In this document: positions 1 to 7,515 of the stretch, in pieces
Position numbering within the stretch: the first letter of the stretch is position 1
Layout of the letters: every line of letters starts with the position of its first letter
NCBI RefSeq assembly: GCF_000785535.1
Contig: NZ_CP007595.1
Span: 620,001 to 684,000 of the forward strand
DNA length: 64,000 nt
Direction: 5' to 3'
DNA from: Arthrobacter sp. PAMC 25486
Lineage (GTDB): Bacteria > Actinomycetota > Actinomycetes > Actinomycetales > Micrococcaceae
Notes under the pieces: model-generated
The model's input: the letters and a program-made list of their open reading frames with translations, nothing else
Databases searched by the model: none
Told to the model about the DNA's origin: nothing
Translations under genes and position numbers: made by a program

Positions 1-42
1 AACGGTCAGCTCACCGCGTGCATCGAAACTGTTGGAAGACAT
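1..42 (-). CDS. Probable aconitate hydratase, first 14 codons only
   Basis: An ATG at 42 on the minus strand follows a good ribosome binding site (AAGGGGA, about 5 bases upstream) and opens a frame that runs off the left edge. The visible residues are MSSNSFDARGELTV. This resembles the N-terminus of actinobacterial aconitases, which begin with a short serine-rich stretch followed by a phenylalanine and a G-x-L-x-V element. The identification is inference from 14 residues; the existence of a gene start is better supported than its name. It is divergent from the small gene at 219. Confidence 0.4.
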   Translation of the reverse strand, partial: MSSNSFDARGELTV

Positions 43-218
43 GCCAATCCCCTTAATTGATTCGTACCCTTGAGGTGCAACGCCTTGGGAACACCCCATT
101 GGTCGCAACCCTTAAAGCCACCATGGCCCCGAACCGCGTTTCTGGCAAGGGGTGCGGGTTTTGCTTGACACAATGGAACCTTGGGAAAGCCCGACAAAAT
201 GCCACAGGAGGCAGGCGC

Positions 219-407
219 ATGAAATTCACCCTGGACGTTGACATGGACGCGCTCGCAGGCGACGCCGAGCCGGAGCTGGGCCGGATCCTGCGATACTGGG
301 CAGGCAACCTCAAACACTACGATCTCGCGCCGGGAACTGCCGAAACCATCATGGACAGCGCCTACACTCCTGTGGGCACGTGGCGGATCGAGGACTCCAA
401 TGCCTGA
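219..407 (+). CDS. Small conserved-looking protein upstream of deformylase
   Basis: A 62-residue protein I do not recognise. It starts at ATG 219 after a strong ribosome binding site (CAGGAGGC) and reads MKFTLDVDMDALAG at the N-terminus, with one tryptophan-rich helix-like stretch (RILRYWAGNLKHYDL) in the middle. It is acidic and has no membrane segment or cysteine. Its stop overlaps the start of the deformylase gene by eight bases (ATGCCTGA), so the two are almost certainly translationally coupled. The longer open frame from 57 is unlikely because the initiation signal sits at 219. Function unknown; the coupling suggests co-expression with peptide deformylase. Confidence 0.7.
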   Translation: MKFTLDVDMDALAGDAEPELGRILRYWAGNLKHYDLAPGTAETIMDSAYTPVGTWRIEDSNA

Positions 408-1041
408 GTTACTGCTGATCGACGACGCCTATCTGCGCGTCACCGTCGCCGCCGTCCTGGACGCCGGGAAACTGCCCGCGATCGTGCAGGCCGGCCACCC
501 CGTGCTGCGGTCCCGCGCCCTGCCGTTCACCGGCCAACTCGCTCCTGACGAGCTGGCCCGGCTGATCGAGATCATGACGGAAACTATGCGTGCCGCCCCC
601 GGTGTTGGCCTGGCCGCCCCGCAAATCGGCATCCCGCTGCAGCTTGCCGTGCTCGAGGACCAGTATGAGAGCACCGCCGAGAACGCCGCCGCCCGTGACC
701 GCGAGCCACTTGAGCTGTTCACCATCATCAACCCCAGTTACCAGCCGGTGGGCGACGCACTGGCCTCACACTACGAGGGCTGCCTGTCCATGTCCGGCTG
801 GCAGGCGGTGGTGGACCGGCCGGCCTCCGTGGAGTTGAAGTACGACGACGAACACGGCACCGCGCACACCGCCACCTTCTCAGGGTGGCAGGCAAGAATC
901 GTCCAGCATGAGACCGACCATCTGTTCGGCACCCTCTATATCGACAAGGCGCACACCCGCTCGCTGGCCGGCAACGCCGAGTACAGCACATTCTGGGCCA
1001 ATCCGGAGGTCGCGGCGGCCAAGGCCGGGCTGCGGTTCTAG
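400..1041 (+). CDS. def: Peptide deformylase
   Basis: A 213-residue peptide deformylase, which removes the formyl group from the initiator methionine of nascent proteins in the cytoplasm. All three family motifs are present: GVGLAAPQIG at about 68-77, EGCLSMSG around Cys128, and QHETDHLFG with His170, Glu171 and His174. Cys128 and the two histidines are the metal ligands. The usual second motif is EGCLSVPG; here it is SMSG, a variant seen in secondary deformylases, so this may be one of two def genes in the genome. The start is the ATG overlapping the end of the preceding small gene; an upstream in-frame extension reads through that gene in another frame and is rejected. Confidence 0.95.
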   Translation: MPELLLIDDAYLRVTVAAVLDAGKLPAIVQAGHPVLRSRALPFTGQLAPDELARLIEIMTETMRAAPGVGLAAPQIGIPLQLAVLEDQYESTAENAAARDREPLELFTIINPSYQPVGDALASHYEGCLSMSGWQAVVDRPASVELKYDDEHGTAHTATFSGWQARIVQHETDHLFGTLYIDKAHTRSLAGNAEYSTFWANPEVAAAKAGLRF

Positions 1042-1105
1042 CTGTTCCACGTTTCACGTTGCTTGCGGGTGTCCCTTCATTGGGTGATCACCTTCCCCTA
1101 ATCAG

Positions 1106-1178
1106 ATTCGAGTTTGCAGTTGTTGGATTCTGCAATCGCTTTCCGGGCTCTTTTGGTCCAACAACTGCAAATTCGAAT
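1106..1178. repeat. Dispersed 73-nt inverted-repeat element, copy E1
   Basis: Two 22-nt arms (1106-1127 and 1157-1178) are reverse complements with one mismatch and flank a 29-nt loop. The arm core is GCAGTTGTTGGA. A second copy with the same architecture (22+29+22) and a homologous loop in reverse orientation lies at 55722-55794. E1 sits between def and rlmA, both on the plus strand, in a 262-base gap with no convincing gene. It is too long and lacks the T-run of a simple terminator; a mobile palindromic (REPIN-like) repeat is the best guess. Confidence 0.8.
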
Positions 1179-1291
1179 TCGTCAGTGCCCGAGAGTTGGG
1201 GACGCCACGGCGAGCAGTTCCGTCGACGAGTGACACCGCCTCTCGCACTGCGAGGCCACCCGGGAATTCTGGCCACGCCGCCGCCAGCCAC

Positions 1292-1297
1292 TAGGCT
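1292..1297 (+). promoter_or_regulatory. -10 box for leaderless rlmA
   Basis: TAGGCT fits TANNNT and ends six bases before the ATG at 1304, so transcription would begin at or next to the start codon. There is no ribosome binding site ahead of that ATG. No clear -35 is seen. Confidence 0.55.
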
Positions 1298-1303
1298 TGA
1301 TGG

Positions 1304-2200
1304 ATGGACACCGCCGCACTGAACTCCCTGCTCTGCCCGATCTGCGGCCTCGAATTCTCCGACAGCACGCCCCGGTCGCTTTCCTGCGGCAACGGCCACA
1401 GCTTCGACTTCGCCCGCCAGGGATACCTGAACCTGTTGACCGGGCACGGCACCAAGTTTGTCCCCGACACGGCCGCCATGGTTGAGGCCCGCGATGCTTT
1501 CCTCGACGCCGGCCACTATCAGCAGCTGGCCGACGCTCTGAGCGAGGGCGTGCGTGAGCTGCTCGCCGGCCGTGGTGCAGGGCCCGGGGTCGCATCGGAC
1601 GCCGAACCGGCACTGATCATCGACGCCGGCACGGGCACTGGCTACTACCTGCAGCACATCCTCGCCAAACTGGGGCAGGACGCCTCCCACAATGTTGCCG
1701 CGGTGGGATTGGACATTTCCAAGTTCGCCCTGCGCCGCGCCGCCCGCCGCAACCCCGATGCCGTGAACATTGTCTGGGACCTGTGGCGTGAGCTGCCGCT
1801 GGGAGCCGGGGTGGCCGACGTCGTGCTGGTCATTTTCGCACCCCGGAACAGCCGTGAGTTTGCCCGCATCCTTAAGCCCGGCGGCCACTTGCTGGTGGTG
1901 ACACCGCTGCCGGGACACCTGGCCGACATTGCCGACGAGGCCGGGCTGCTGGGTATCCAGGAGGACAAGGAAGCGGCGCTGAAGGAGTCGTTCGGTGGCG
2001 AGTTTGAGCTGCTCGGCAGCCAGGAACTCTTGGTGCCACTGCAACTGGCCCCGGCCGACATTGGCAATGTGGCCTTGATGGGGCCGGCGGGGCACCATAT
2101 GGATCCGGTGCAGCTGGGAGAGAAGCTGCGCCACCTGCCGGCGGTCACCGGGGCAACCGCAGCTTTCCGGATCTCGATGTTCCAGCCCCGAAGTGTTTGA
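1304..2200 (+). CDS. rlmA: RlmA-type 23S rRNA (guanine-N1) methyltransferase
   Basis: A 298-residue S-adenosylmethionine-dependent methyltransferase of the RlmA/TlrB family, which methylates N1 of a guanine in hairpin 35 of 23S rRNA. The N-terminal zinc ribbon is clear: Cys11, Cys14, Cys28 and His32. The SAM-binding motif DAGTGTG is at 107-113. In the family the enzyme targets G745 (RlmA-I) or G748 (RlmA-II, linked to tylosin resistance); the sequence alone does not tell me which. The gene stands alone between def and the convergent yczE. An ATG four bases upstream is out of frame. The start used is preceded by a -10 box and no ribosome binding site, so the message is probably leaderless. Confidence 0.88.
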   Translation: MDTAALNSLLCPICGLEFSDSTPRSLSCGNGHSFDFARQGYLNLLTGHGTKFVPDTAAMVEARDAFLDAGHYQQLADALSEGVRELLAGRGAGPGVASDAEPALIIDAGTGTGYYLQHILAKLGQDASHNVAAVGLDISKFALRRAARRNPDAVNIVWDLWRELPLGAGVADVVLVIFAPRNSREFARILKPGGHLLVVTPLPGHLADIADEAGLLGIQEDKEAALKESFGGEFELLGSQELLVPLQLAPADIGNVALMGPAGHHMDPVQLGEKLRHLPAVTGATAAFRISMFQPRSV

Positions 2201-2221
2201 GGCCAGTCGCCAGGCCAGGCG

Positions 2222-2902
2222 TCAGAGCGCTCCCTGATTGTTGGGCAGCGGTTCGAGGGGTTCATCCAGATTTACCATGGAGGAGCGTGGGCTCTTGGCG
2301 TGCAGGTCGACCCGCAGCCAACGCAACGTGAGCTGCGTCAGCGGCCCAACGCCCAAGGCGAAGGCCGCGGTTCCGGCGCCGACAACTCCGCCCAGGAAGA
2401 AGCCGACCACCACCACGCTGAGTTCAATCCCGGTGCGGATCAGCCACACCGGCCTGCCGCTGACCCGAACGAGTCCTGTCATCAAGCCGTCACGCGGGCC
2501 GGGGCCCAGGCCCGCGCCGATGTACAGCGCCGTGGCGAAGGCGAGCAGGAATAGGCCGGCGGCGAAGGACAGGACCTGCAGGGCCAGCTGATTGGCTTGC
2601 GGGATCAAGGCCAATCCGACGTCGGCAAACACGCCCACCAGAATGGCGTTGGCGAACGTGCCAAAACCCGGGCGCTGGCGCAACGGAATCCACAGCAGCA
2701 GGACCACGCCACTGATAACGATGGTGCACAGTCCAAAGGAAATCCCGGTGGTGCGGGAGAGCCCCTGTGCGAAGACGTCCCAGGGTGAGGCGCCGATGTT
2801 GCCGCGGATCATCAAGGCGATTGACACGCCGTACAGGGCGAGCCCCAGAAAGAGCCGGACGAGCCGGACTGGGAGCTTTTGGGTGGAAAAGAACGAGGTC
2901 AT
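2222..2902 (-). CDS. YczE/YitT-family membrane protein
   Basis: A 226-residue integral membrane protein with about five to six hydrophobic segments, beginning around residues 12-32. Characteristic pieces are the N-terminal RGNIGASPWDVFAQGLS and the internal GAGLGPGPRDGLMTGL, a duplicated G-x-S/G-P-W/R-D pattern typical of the YczE/YitT group. Transport substrate is unknown. It is divergently transcribed from the MocR regulator at 2962 with only 59 bases between start codons. In other bacteria yczE genes lie beside and are thought to be controlled by YczR-type MocR regulators, so the pair is probably one regulatory unit. The start ATG lies six bases behind a -10 box and lacks a ribosome binding site. 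Confidence 0.85.
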   Translation of the reverse strand: MTSFFSTQKLPVRLVRLFLGLALYGVSIALMIRGNIGASPWDVFAQGLSRTTGISFGLCTIVISGVVLLLWIPLRQRPGFGTFANAILVGVFADVGLALIPQANQLALQVLSFAAGLFLLAFATALYIGAGLGPGPRDGLMTGLVRVSGRPVWLIRTGIELSVVVVGFFLGGVVGAGTAAFALGVGPLTQLTLRWLRVDLHAKSPRSSMVNLDEPLEPLPNNQGAL

Positions 2903-2908
2903 GACTCA

Positions 2909-2914
2909 AGTTTA
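2909..2914 (-). promoter_or_regulatory. -10 box for leaderless yczE-like gene
   Basis: On the minus strand TAAACT ends six bases before the ATG at 2902. This is the same geometry as the divergent mocR gene, giving a compact back-to-back promoter pair. Confidence 0.5.
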
Positions 2915-2921
2915 GGCAAAC

Positions 2922-2964
2922 TGGCCTTATGCGGTAGAGCCAATTGCACTAAGGTGGCCTTATG
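2922..2964. promoter_or_regulatory. Direct-repeat operator candidate between yczE and mocR
   Basis: The decamer TGGCCTTATG occurs at 2922-2931 and again at 2955-2964, the second copy including the mocR start codon. The spacing is 33 bases, three helical turns, so both repeats face the same side of the helix. MocR/GabR regulators are known to bind spaced direct repeats. No other part of the 59-base gap is repeated. Confidence 0.6.
2950..2955 (+). promoter_or_regulatory. -10 box for leaderless mocR
   Basis: TAAGGT ends six bases before the ATG at 2962. It abuts the downstream operator repeat (2955-2964), so a bound regulator would cover the transcription start. AAGGTGG could also act as a close ribosome binding site. 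Confidence 0.5.
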
Positions 2965-4371
2965 AATTCCTTTGTCACCGGACGCCGACTGGCACGTGAA
3001 CTGGGTGAATGGCGCAGCAACGCCCCCGCCTACAAGGCACTCTCCGAGCGCATCCGTGTCCTTTTGATGGATGGCAGGCTGGCCAGCGGGGCAAAGCTGC
3101 CGGCCGAACGGGAGCTCAGCCAGGCGCTGGAGCTGAGCCGGACCACGGTGGCGGCAGCCTATTCAAAATTGCGCGACGACGGTTTTCTTGAGAGCGTGCG
3201 CGGTTCCGGCAGCACCTTGCGGCTGCCGGGCCGGGAACGCGGCGAACATGCCCTGCACGGCGGAATGGCCCTTGACTTTACGAAGGCAACCGCCCCCGCC
3301 TATCCCGGGCTGCACGCCGCCTATGCTGCCGCCGTGCAGGAACTGTCCAGCTACCTGGGCCATGACGGCTTTGACCTGGTGGGCCTGCCAGACCTCCGTG
3401 AAGCACTCGCACAGCATTACCGTGACAGGGGCCTGCCCACCTCCGCGGACCAGATCATGGTCACCATCGGGGCCCAGCATGCACTGAACCTTGTCACCCG
3501 GACGCTCTACTCCCCCGGGGAACGGATTTTGGTTGAACAACCCAGCTACCCGCATGCGCTGGACACCTTTGCCTCCGTGGGCGCCCGTGTTCTGGCATTC
3601 CCCGTCCGGCAGGACGGCGGCTGGGACCTGCCCGAGGCCCTGCTGCAGATCCGGCGGGCGGCCCCCAGCCTGGCATTCCTCATGCCGGACTTCCACAATC
3701 CAACCGGCATGAGCATGTCGCTTCACGAGCGAGAATACCTGGCAGCGGCGGCGGCCCGGGAAGGCACCGTGCTGGTGGTGGATGAAACCACGGCGCACCT
3801 GGACATCGACAGGGGCCCCCTGCCTCCCATGGCCACCTTCAACCCGAACATTCTCACCCTGGGTTCCCTGGGAAAGATCGCCTGGGGAGGCTTGCGGGTT
3901 GGCTGGGTGCGCGGACCACGGGAAATCCTGGCCCAACTCCTGCGCAACCGGCCCGCCGTCGACCTTGGCACCCCGCTGCTGGAACAGCTGGTGGCCACCC
4001 GGCTGGTGCAGGATTGGCCCACCATGGTGGCCAGCCGCAGCGCCGAGCTGCGCCGTGGCCGCGACACGGCTGTTGCACTGTTGCGGGAGCAGTTGCCGCA
4101 GTGGCAAGTGGAGGTGCCCGACGGTGGGTTGTGCCTGTGGATCAACACTGAAACCATTTCCAGCTCCGCCCTGGCTCTTGCGGCACGGTCACAGGGTCTG
4201 GGGATCGTGCCCGGCCCCCGGTTTGGCATTGACGGCGCCTTTGAACGGTATTTGCGGCTGCCGTTTTGTTATGCCGACGAGGATTTGCGCGAGGCGGTGG
4301 CCATTCTGGCCCGGCTGAGCCGGGAGGTGGGATCGGACCCGTTGAGAATGCCATTGCAGGCCGTCATTTAG
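2962..4371 (+). CDS. MocR/GabR-type transcriptional regulator (GntR HTH + aminotransferase)
   Basis: A 469-residue regulator combining an N-terminal GntR winged helix (about 25-90; PAERELSQALELSRTTVAAAYSKL) with a fold-type-I aminotransferase domain that serves as a PLP sensor. The PLP lysine is most likely Lys305 in LGSLGKIAWGG. Length is normal for the family. Its partner is the divergent membrane protein yczE, the arrangement described for the YczR subgroup of MocR regulators. Spaced direct repeats in the shared promoter are the probable binding site, which would make the gene autoregulated. It is probably not an active transaminase. Effector and substrate of the pair are unknown. Confidence 0.92.
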   Translation: MNSFVTGRRLARELGEWRSNAPAYKALSERIRVLLMDGRLASGAKLPAERELSQALELSRTTVAAAYSKLRDDGFLESVRGSGSTLRLPGRERGEHALHGGMALDFTKATAPAYPGLHAAYAAAVQELSSYLGHDGFDLVGLPDLREALAQHYRDRGLPTSADQIMVTIGAQHALNLVTRTLYSPGERILVEQPSYPHALDTFASVGARVLAFPVRQDGGWDLPEALLQIRRAAPSLAFLMPDFHNPTGMSMSLHEREYLAAAAAREGTVLVVDETTAHLDIDRGPLPPMATFNPNILTLGSLGKIAWGGLRVGWVRGPREILAQLLRNRPAVDLGTPLLEQLVATRLVQDWPTMVASRSAELRRGRDTAVALLREQLPQWQVEVPDGGLCLWINTETISSSALALAARSQGLGIVPGPRFGIDGAFERYLRLPFCYADEDLREAVAILARLSREVGSDPLRMPLQAVI

Positions 4372-4437
4372 CCGCATTTTCCCAGCTGCGCGTAGTAGGC
4401 TCGTAGCTACGCAATATAAGTCTCTAAGGGGGACTCA

Positions 4438-4923
4438 ATGCTTGAATGGATTAATGACTTTGGTTGGATCATCTGGCTAACGGTGTTCCTGCTGTTGGCC
4501 GTTGCCGAGATGCTGACATTGAACCTGTACTTCATCTTGATGTCGGTGGGTGCCCTGGCCTCGCTGGTGGCATTCCTGTTCGGCGCTGAGTTGTGGCTGC
4601 AGATTGTCATCTTCTGCGTTGTTGCCCTCGCCACTACGGTGCTCATCAGACCACTGGCTCTTGCCCACCTGCACCGCGGGCCTGCCGACCAGCTCTCCAA
4701 TGTTGACCGCCTGATCGGCCACAAGGCCGTGGTTCTGGAAACGGTTGGCATGGGTGGCGGCCTGGTGAAGATCGGCGGCGACATTTGGACCGCCCGCATT
4801 TCCGGCGGCAGTGAATTGCCTGTCGGCGCAGCAGTGGAAGTCTCTGCCATTGACGGCGCAACCGCAATCGTGAGCGGCCCGTCCGCACACAAGCCTGCGG
4901 GAACAGCCACAACAACTGCTTAG
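4438..4923 (+). CDS. NfeD-like membrane protein
   Basis: A 161-residue short NfeD protein. The N-terminal third is hydrophobic with about three membrane segments (roughly 8-28, 32-50 and 53-72), followed by a soluble OB-fold-like domain with GHKAVVLETVG and a glycine-rich VGMGGGLVKIGGDIW strand pair. NfeD proteins pair with SPFH-domain proteins of membrane microdomains, and a slipin gene follows directly at 5003. A good ribosome binding site (AAGGGGGACTCA) precedes the ATG. The 79-base gap to the slipin gene holds a nested hairpin, so the two may be expressed in different amounts. Confidence 0.9.
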   Translation: MLEWINDFGWIIWLTVFLLLAVAEMLTLNLYFILMSVGALASLVAFLFGAELWLQIVIFCVVALATTVLIRPLALAHLHRGPADQLSNVDRLIGHKAVVLETVGMGGGLVKIGGDIWTARISGGSELPVGAAVEVSAIDGATAIVSGPSAHKPAGTATTTA

Positions 4924-4972
4924 CTGCAGCCACGCACGCGGGTGCATGCCCGCGTGCCGAAAATGGCTGCAG
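4924..4972 (+). other. Nested hairpin between nfeD and slipin
   Basis: An outer 9-bp stem (4924-4932 with 4964-4972) encloses a perfect 9-bp stem (4934-4942 with 4949-4957) with loop TGCATG. There is no T-run, so it is more likely an mRNA processing or stability element, or a partial terminator, than a full terminator. Confidence 0.6.
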
Positions 4973-5002
4973 AACATCTTTATATAGAAAAGAGGGGATT
5001 TC

Positions 5003-5938
5003 ATGGGAGACGGAGCCGGCACCATTGTTTGGCTGTTTGTTGTTTTAGTCCTGCTGATATTCGTAGTAATAGTCCTTGTCCGTTCGGTGCGCATCATTCC
5101 GCAGGCTCGTGCGGGCGTCGTCGAACGGCTCGGAAAGTACCAGCGCACACTCAACCCCGGCCTGACGGTGCTCATTCCATTCGTGGACCGTTTGCTGCCG
5201 CTGTTGGACTTGCGCGAGCAGGTTGTATCCTTCCCGCCGCAGCCCGTGATCACCGAAGACAACCTTGTGGTCTCCATCGACACGGTCGTCTATTTCCAGG
5301 TCACCGACCCGCGTGCAGCAACCTACGAGATCGCCAACTACATTCAGGCCGTGGAGCAGCTGACCACCACCACCCTGCGTAACGTTGTGGGTGGTTTGAA
5401 CCTTGAAGAGGCGTTGACCTCCCGTGACCAGATCAACGGCCAGCTTCGCGGCGTCCTTGATGAGGCCACGGGCCGCTGGGGCATTCGCGTCAGCCGTGTT
5501 GAGCTCAAGGCCATTGACCCGCCACTGTCGATCCAGGACTCCATGGAGAAGCAGATGCGCGCAGAGCGTGACCGCCGTGCCGCCATCCTGACGGCCGAAG
5601 GCACCAAGCAGTCAGCCATTCTGACTGCTGAAGGTGAGCGCCAGTCCTCCATTTTGAAGGCTGAGGGTGATGCCAAGGCGGCGATCCTGCGTGCAGATGG
5701 TGAATCCCAGGCTATCCAGAAGGTCTTCGGCGCCATCCACAAGGGCAATCCGACGCAGAAGTTGCTGGCCTACCAGTACCTGCAGACGCTGCCCAAGATC
5801 GCCCAAGGAACGTCCAATAAGCTGTGGATCATTCCCAGCGAAGTTGGCGAGGCGCTGAAGGGCATTGGCAACGTTTTGGGGACCACCACCCCTGATACGG
5901 ACGACGCCGGTGAGCCCGCCACGGGTGCCCAGGTTTAG
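5003..5938 (+). CDS. Slipin/paraslipin, SPFH-domain protein
   Basis: A 311-residue stomatin-like protein. Residues 8-27 form one membrane anchor, followed by an SPFH/band-7 domain (about 28-185) with the family signature IIPQARAGVVERLGK. Residues 193-237 carry four 11-residue repeats of the type AAILTAEGxKQ, which form the oligomerising coiled coil. Slipins assemble large ring-shaped membrane complexes and are usually encoded beside an NfeD partner, as here. The family is sometimes annotated as QmcA or HflC-like; no protease domain is present. The gene is followed by a strong hairpin at 5972-6012. Confidence 0.92.
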   Translation: MGDGAGTIVWLFVVLVLLIFVVIVLVRSVRIIPQARAGVVERLGKYQRTLNPGLTVLIPFVDRLLPLLDLREQVVSFPPQPVITEDNLVVSIDTVVYFQVTDPRAATYEIANYIQAVEQLTTTTLRNVVGGLNLEEALTSRDQINGQLRGVLDEATGRWGIRVSRVELKAIDPPLSIQDSMEKQMRAERDRRAAILTAEGTKQSAILTAEGERQSSILKAEGDAKAAILRADGESQAIQKVFGAIHKGNPTQKLLAYQYLQTLPKIAQGTSNKLWIIPSEVGEALKGIGNVLGTTTPDTDDAGEPATGAQV

Positions 5939-5971
5939 CCCCGGCGCTGCCTAAGTATTGTTCGGAACCCG

Positions 5972-6012
5972 CCGCGCGGCCAAACACGTATAATAGGTGT
6001 TTGGCCGCGCGG
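5972..6012 (+). terminator. Hairpin terminator after slipin gene, with a -10 box in its loop
   Basis: Arms 5972-5987 and 5997-6012 form a perfect 16-bp GC-rich stem followed by CATTTTG. The nine-base loop (5988-5996) contains a perfect TATAAT at 5989-5994, about 120 bases ahead of rbpA. A GGAAC at 5964-5968, 19 bases ahead of GTAT, is reminiscent of a SigR/SigH-type -35 and rbpA is a SigR target in Streptomyces. Terminator and rbpA promoter may therefore overlap. Confidence 0.65.
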
Positions 6013-6114
6013 CATTTTGCCCGGCCACAACTTTTTCGCCTCATCCACACAGAGCAGGAACAACTGGCGGATGAGCAGCGTTGAACCAACAGTGAACTAC
6101 TTGAGGGAGAAGTC

Positions 6115-6456
6115 ATGAGCGATCGCAGTCTGCGTGGTATGCGCCTGGGCGCACAGAGCATGGAAACCGAATCCGGTGTGGAGCCGGCCCCCCGTCAGCG
6201 TGTGGAGTACCGATGCGCTGACGGTGAGCAGGTGTTTGTCATGTTTTCCAGCGAAGCCGAGATTCCGGCAACCTGGACATCCAAGACCGGCAAGGAAGCC
6301 TTGCTCGTCAACGGAGAAGCACCCGACACCTCCAATGACAAGCCCATCCGCACCCACTGGGACATGCTTCTGGAACGCCGCTCGCTGCCCGAGCTGGAAG
6401 TTATCCTGGCCGACCGGCTGACCATCCTGCGCGAAAAGCGCGGCGAAAAGGTCTAA
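6115..6456 (+). CDS. rbpA: RNA polymerase-binding protein RbpA
   Basis: A 113-residue RbpA, the actinobacterial protein that binds RNA polymerase and the principal sigma factor and stabilises the open complex. The order of parts matches the family: a flexible N-terminal tail (SDRSLRGMRLGAQSMETE), a core domain (about 25-72; VEYRCADGEQVFVMFSSEAE), a linker, and the C-terminal sigma-interaction helix pair (HWDMLLERRSLPELEVILAD). A good ribosome binding site (GAGGGAGAAGTC) precedes the ATG. The gene is monocistronic between two hairpins and convergent with ppm1, the same neighbourhood as Rv2050/Rv2051c in M. tuberculosis. Confidence 0.97.
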   Translation: MSDRSLRGMRLGAQSMETESGVEPAPRQRVEYRCADGEQVFVMFSSEAEIPATWTSKTGKEALLVNGEAPDTSNDKPIRTHWDMLLERRSLPELEVILADRLTILREKRGEKV

Positions 6457-6472
6457 GCAAGGGCTAGTGCAA

Positions 6473-6506
6473 CAAACGCCCCTGGGAGCATTCCCAGGGG
6501 CGTTTG
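6473..6506. terminator. Bidirectional terminator between rbpA and ppm1
   Basis: A perfect 15-bp stem (6473-6487 with 6492-6506) with loop GCAT, followed by CTTTT on the plus strand. It lies between two convergent genes and can serve both. Confidence 0.9.
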
Positions 6507-6552
6507 CTTTTAACTCTGAAATCTATGGGGCGGATGAATTTGTTCTAAGGGT

Positions 6553-7284
6553 TCACTTGGTGCGGCGGGTGAGCTTGTTCCAGCGGGCGGCCAGTCCCCA
6601 TTTGGTGACGTTGACCATGGCTTCCTGGACAATGTTGCCGCTCATCTTGGAGGCGCCAAACTCACGTTCAACGAACGTGATGGGAACTTCCACGACCGTC
6701 AGGCCCTTTTGGCAGACACGCCACAGCATGTCCACCTGGAAGCCGTAACCAACCGATTCAACGGAGTCGAAATCCAGGGCTTCCAGGGTGGCGCGCTTGA
6801 AGGCGCGGTACCCGCCTGTCACATCCCGGATGGGGATGCCCAACAGCACACGCGAGTACAGGCTGCCGCAGGTGGAGATCAACTTGCGGTGCAGCGGCCA
6901 GTTCACGACCTTGCCGCCGGGGATCCAGCGGGAGCCAAGCACCAGGTCCGCACCCTGCTCAATGCCGTCCAGCAACAGCGGCAGCTGCTCGGGCTGGTGG
7001 GAGCCGTCGGCGTCCATCTCAACAAGCACGTCGTAGCCGGCCGCAAGGCCCCAGGTGAAACCTGCAAGGTAGGCGGCCCCCAGCCCTTCCTTTCCTGCGC
7101 GGTGCAGGACATGTACCTGTGGGTCCTTGGCAGCAAACTCGTCGGCCAGGGCGCCCGTGCCGTCAGGGCTGTTGTCATCGGCGATGAGAACGTCCGAATG
7201 GGGCACTGCGGCCCGAAGGCGGGTCAGCGTCTTGGGCAACGACTCAATCTCGTTGTAGGTGGGGATAATCGTCAGGACACGCAA
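6553..7284 (-). CDS. ppm1: Polyprenol-phosphate mannose synthase (GT2)
   Basis: A 243-residue family 2 glycosyltransferase that transfers mannose from GDP-mannose to polyprenyl phosphate at the inner face of the membrane, supplying mannose for lipoglycans and protein O-mannosylation. Motifs: IIPTYNE near the N-terminus, DDNSPDGTG at 36-44, the metal-binding DAD at about 91-93, and GYGFQVDMLWR in the acceptor region. I chose the TTG at 7284 because it has a ribosome binding site (GAAAGG) and gives the usual family start RVLTIIPTYNE; the open frame extends 26 codons further. In mycobacteria Ppm1 is fused or paired with an Lnt domain; that domain is absent here. Confidence 0.9.
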   Translation of the reverse strand: MRVLTIIPTYNEIESLPKTLTRLRAAVPHSDVLIADDNSPDGTGALADEFAAKDPQVHVLHRAGKEGLGAAYLAGFTWGLAAGYDVLVEMDADGSHQPEQLPLLLDGIEQGADLVLGSRWIPGGKVVNWPLHRKLISTCGSLYSRVLLGIPIRDVTGGYRAFKRATLEALDFDSVESVGYGFQVDMLWRVCQKGLTVVEVPITFVEREFGASKMSGNIVQEAMVNVTKWGLAARWNKLTRRTK

Positions 7285-7419
7285 AAATTGCTGCCTTTCA
7301 GTTCTGACAGCACTGGGAAGCAAAGTGTTGCCTCCACCAGTGCCAGCATGCGGTGTCTGCACAAGATACGCGGGCAGACCAAGTCAATGCTCAAGTATAA
7401 GTGAGGAGTCTGGGGAAAA

Positions 7420-7515
7420 GATAAGCCCACGCGCCTTCGGACCAGATGGCAGCCCTGAACGTGCACGATGGGGTGCACGAGGCCGATCTGTTTTCTACTG
7501 GCGCGTGGACTTATC
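7420..7515. repeat. 96-nt compound hairpin
   Basis: Three nested stems: an outer 16-bp stem with one mismatch (7420-7435 with 7500-7515), a middle stem of about 8 bp with one bulge (7443-7450 with 7482-7490), and a perfect 7-bp inner stem (7460-7466 with 7473-7479) with a 6-base loop. The arms are not shared with the other repeats in the window. Confidence 0.75.

Noticed and set aside
4911..4921. CAACAACTGC at the end of nfeD as another repeat-family copy
   Set aside because: It is coding sequence and has no inverted partner at the right distance.
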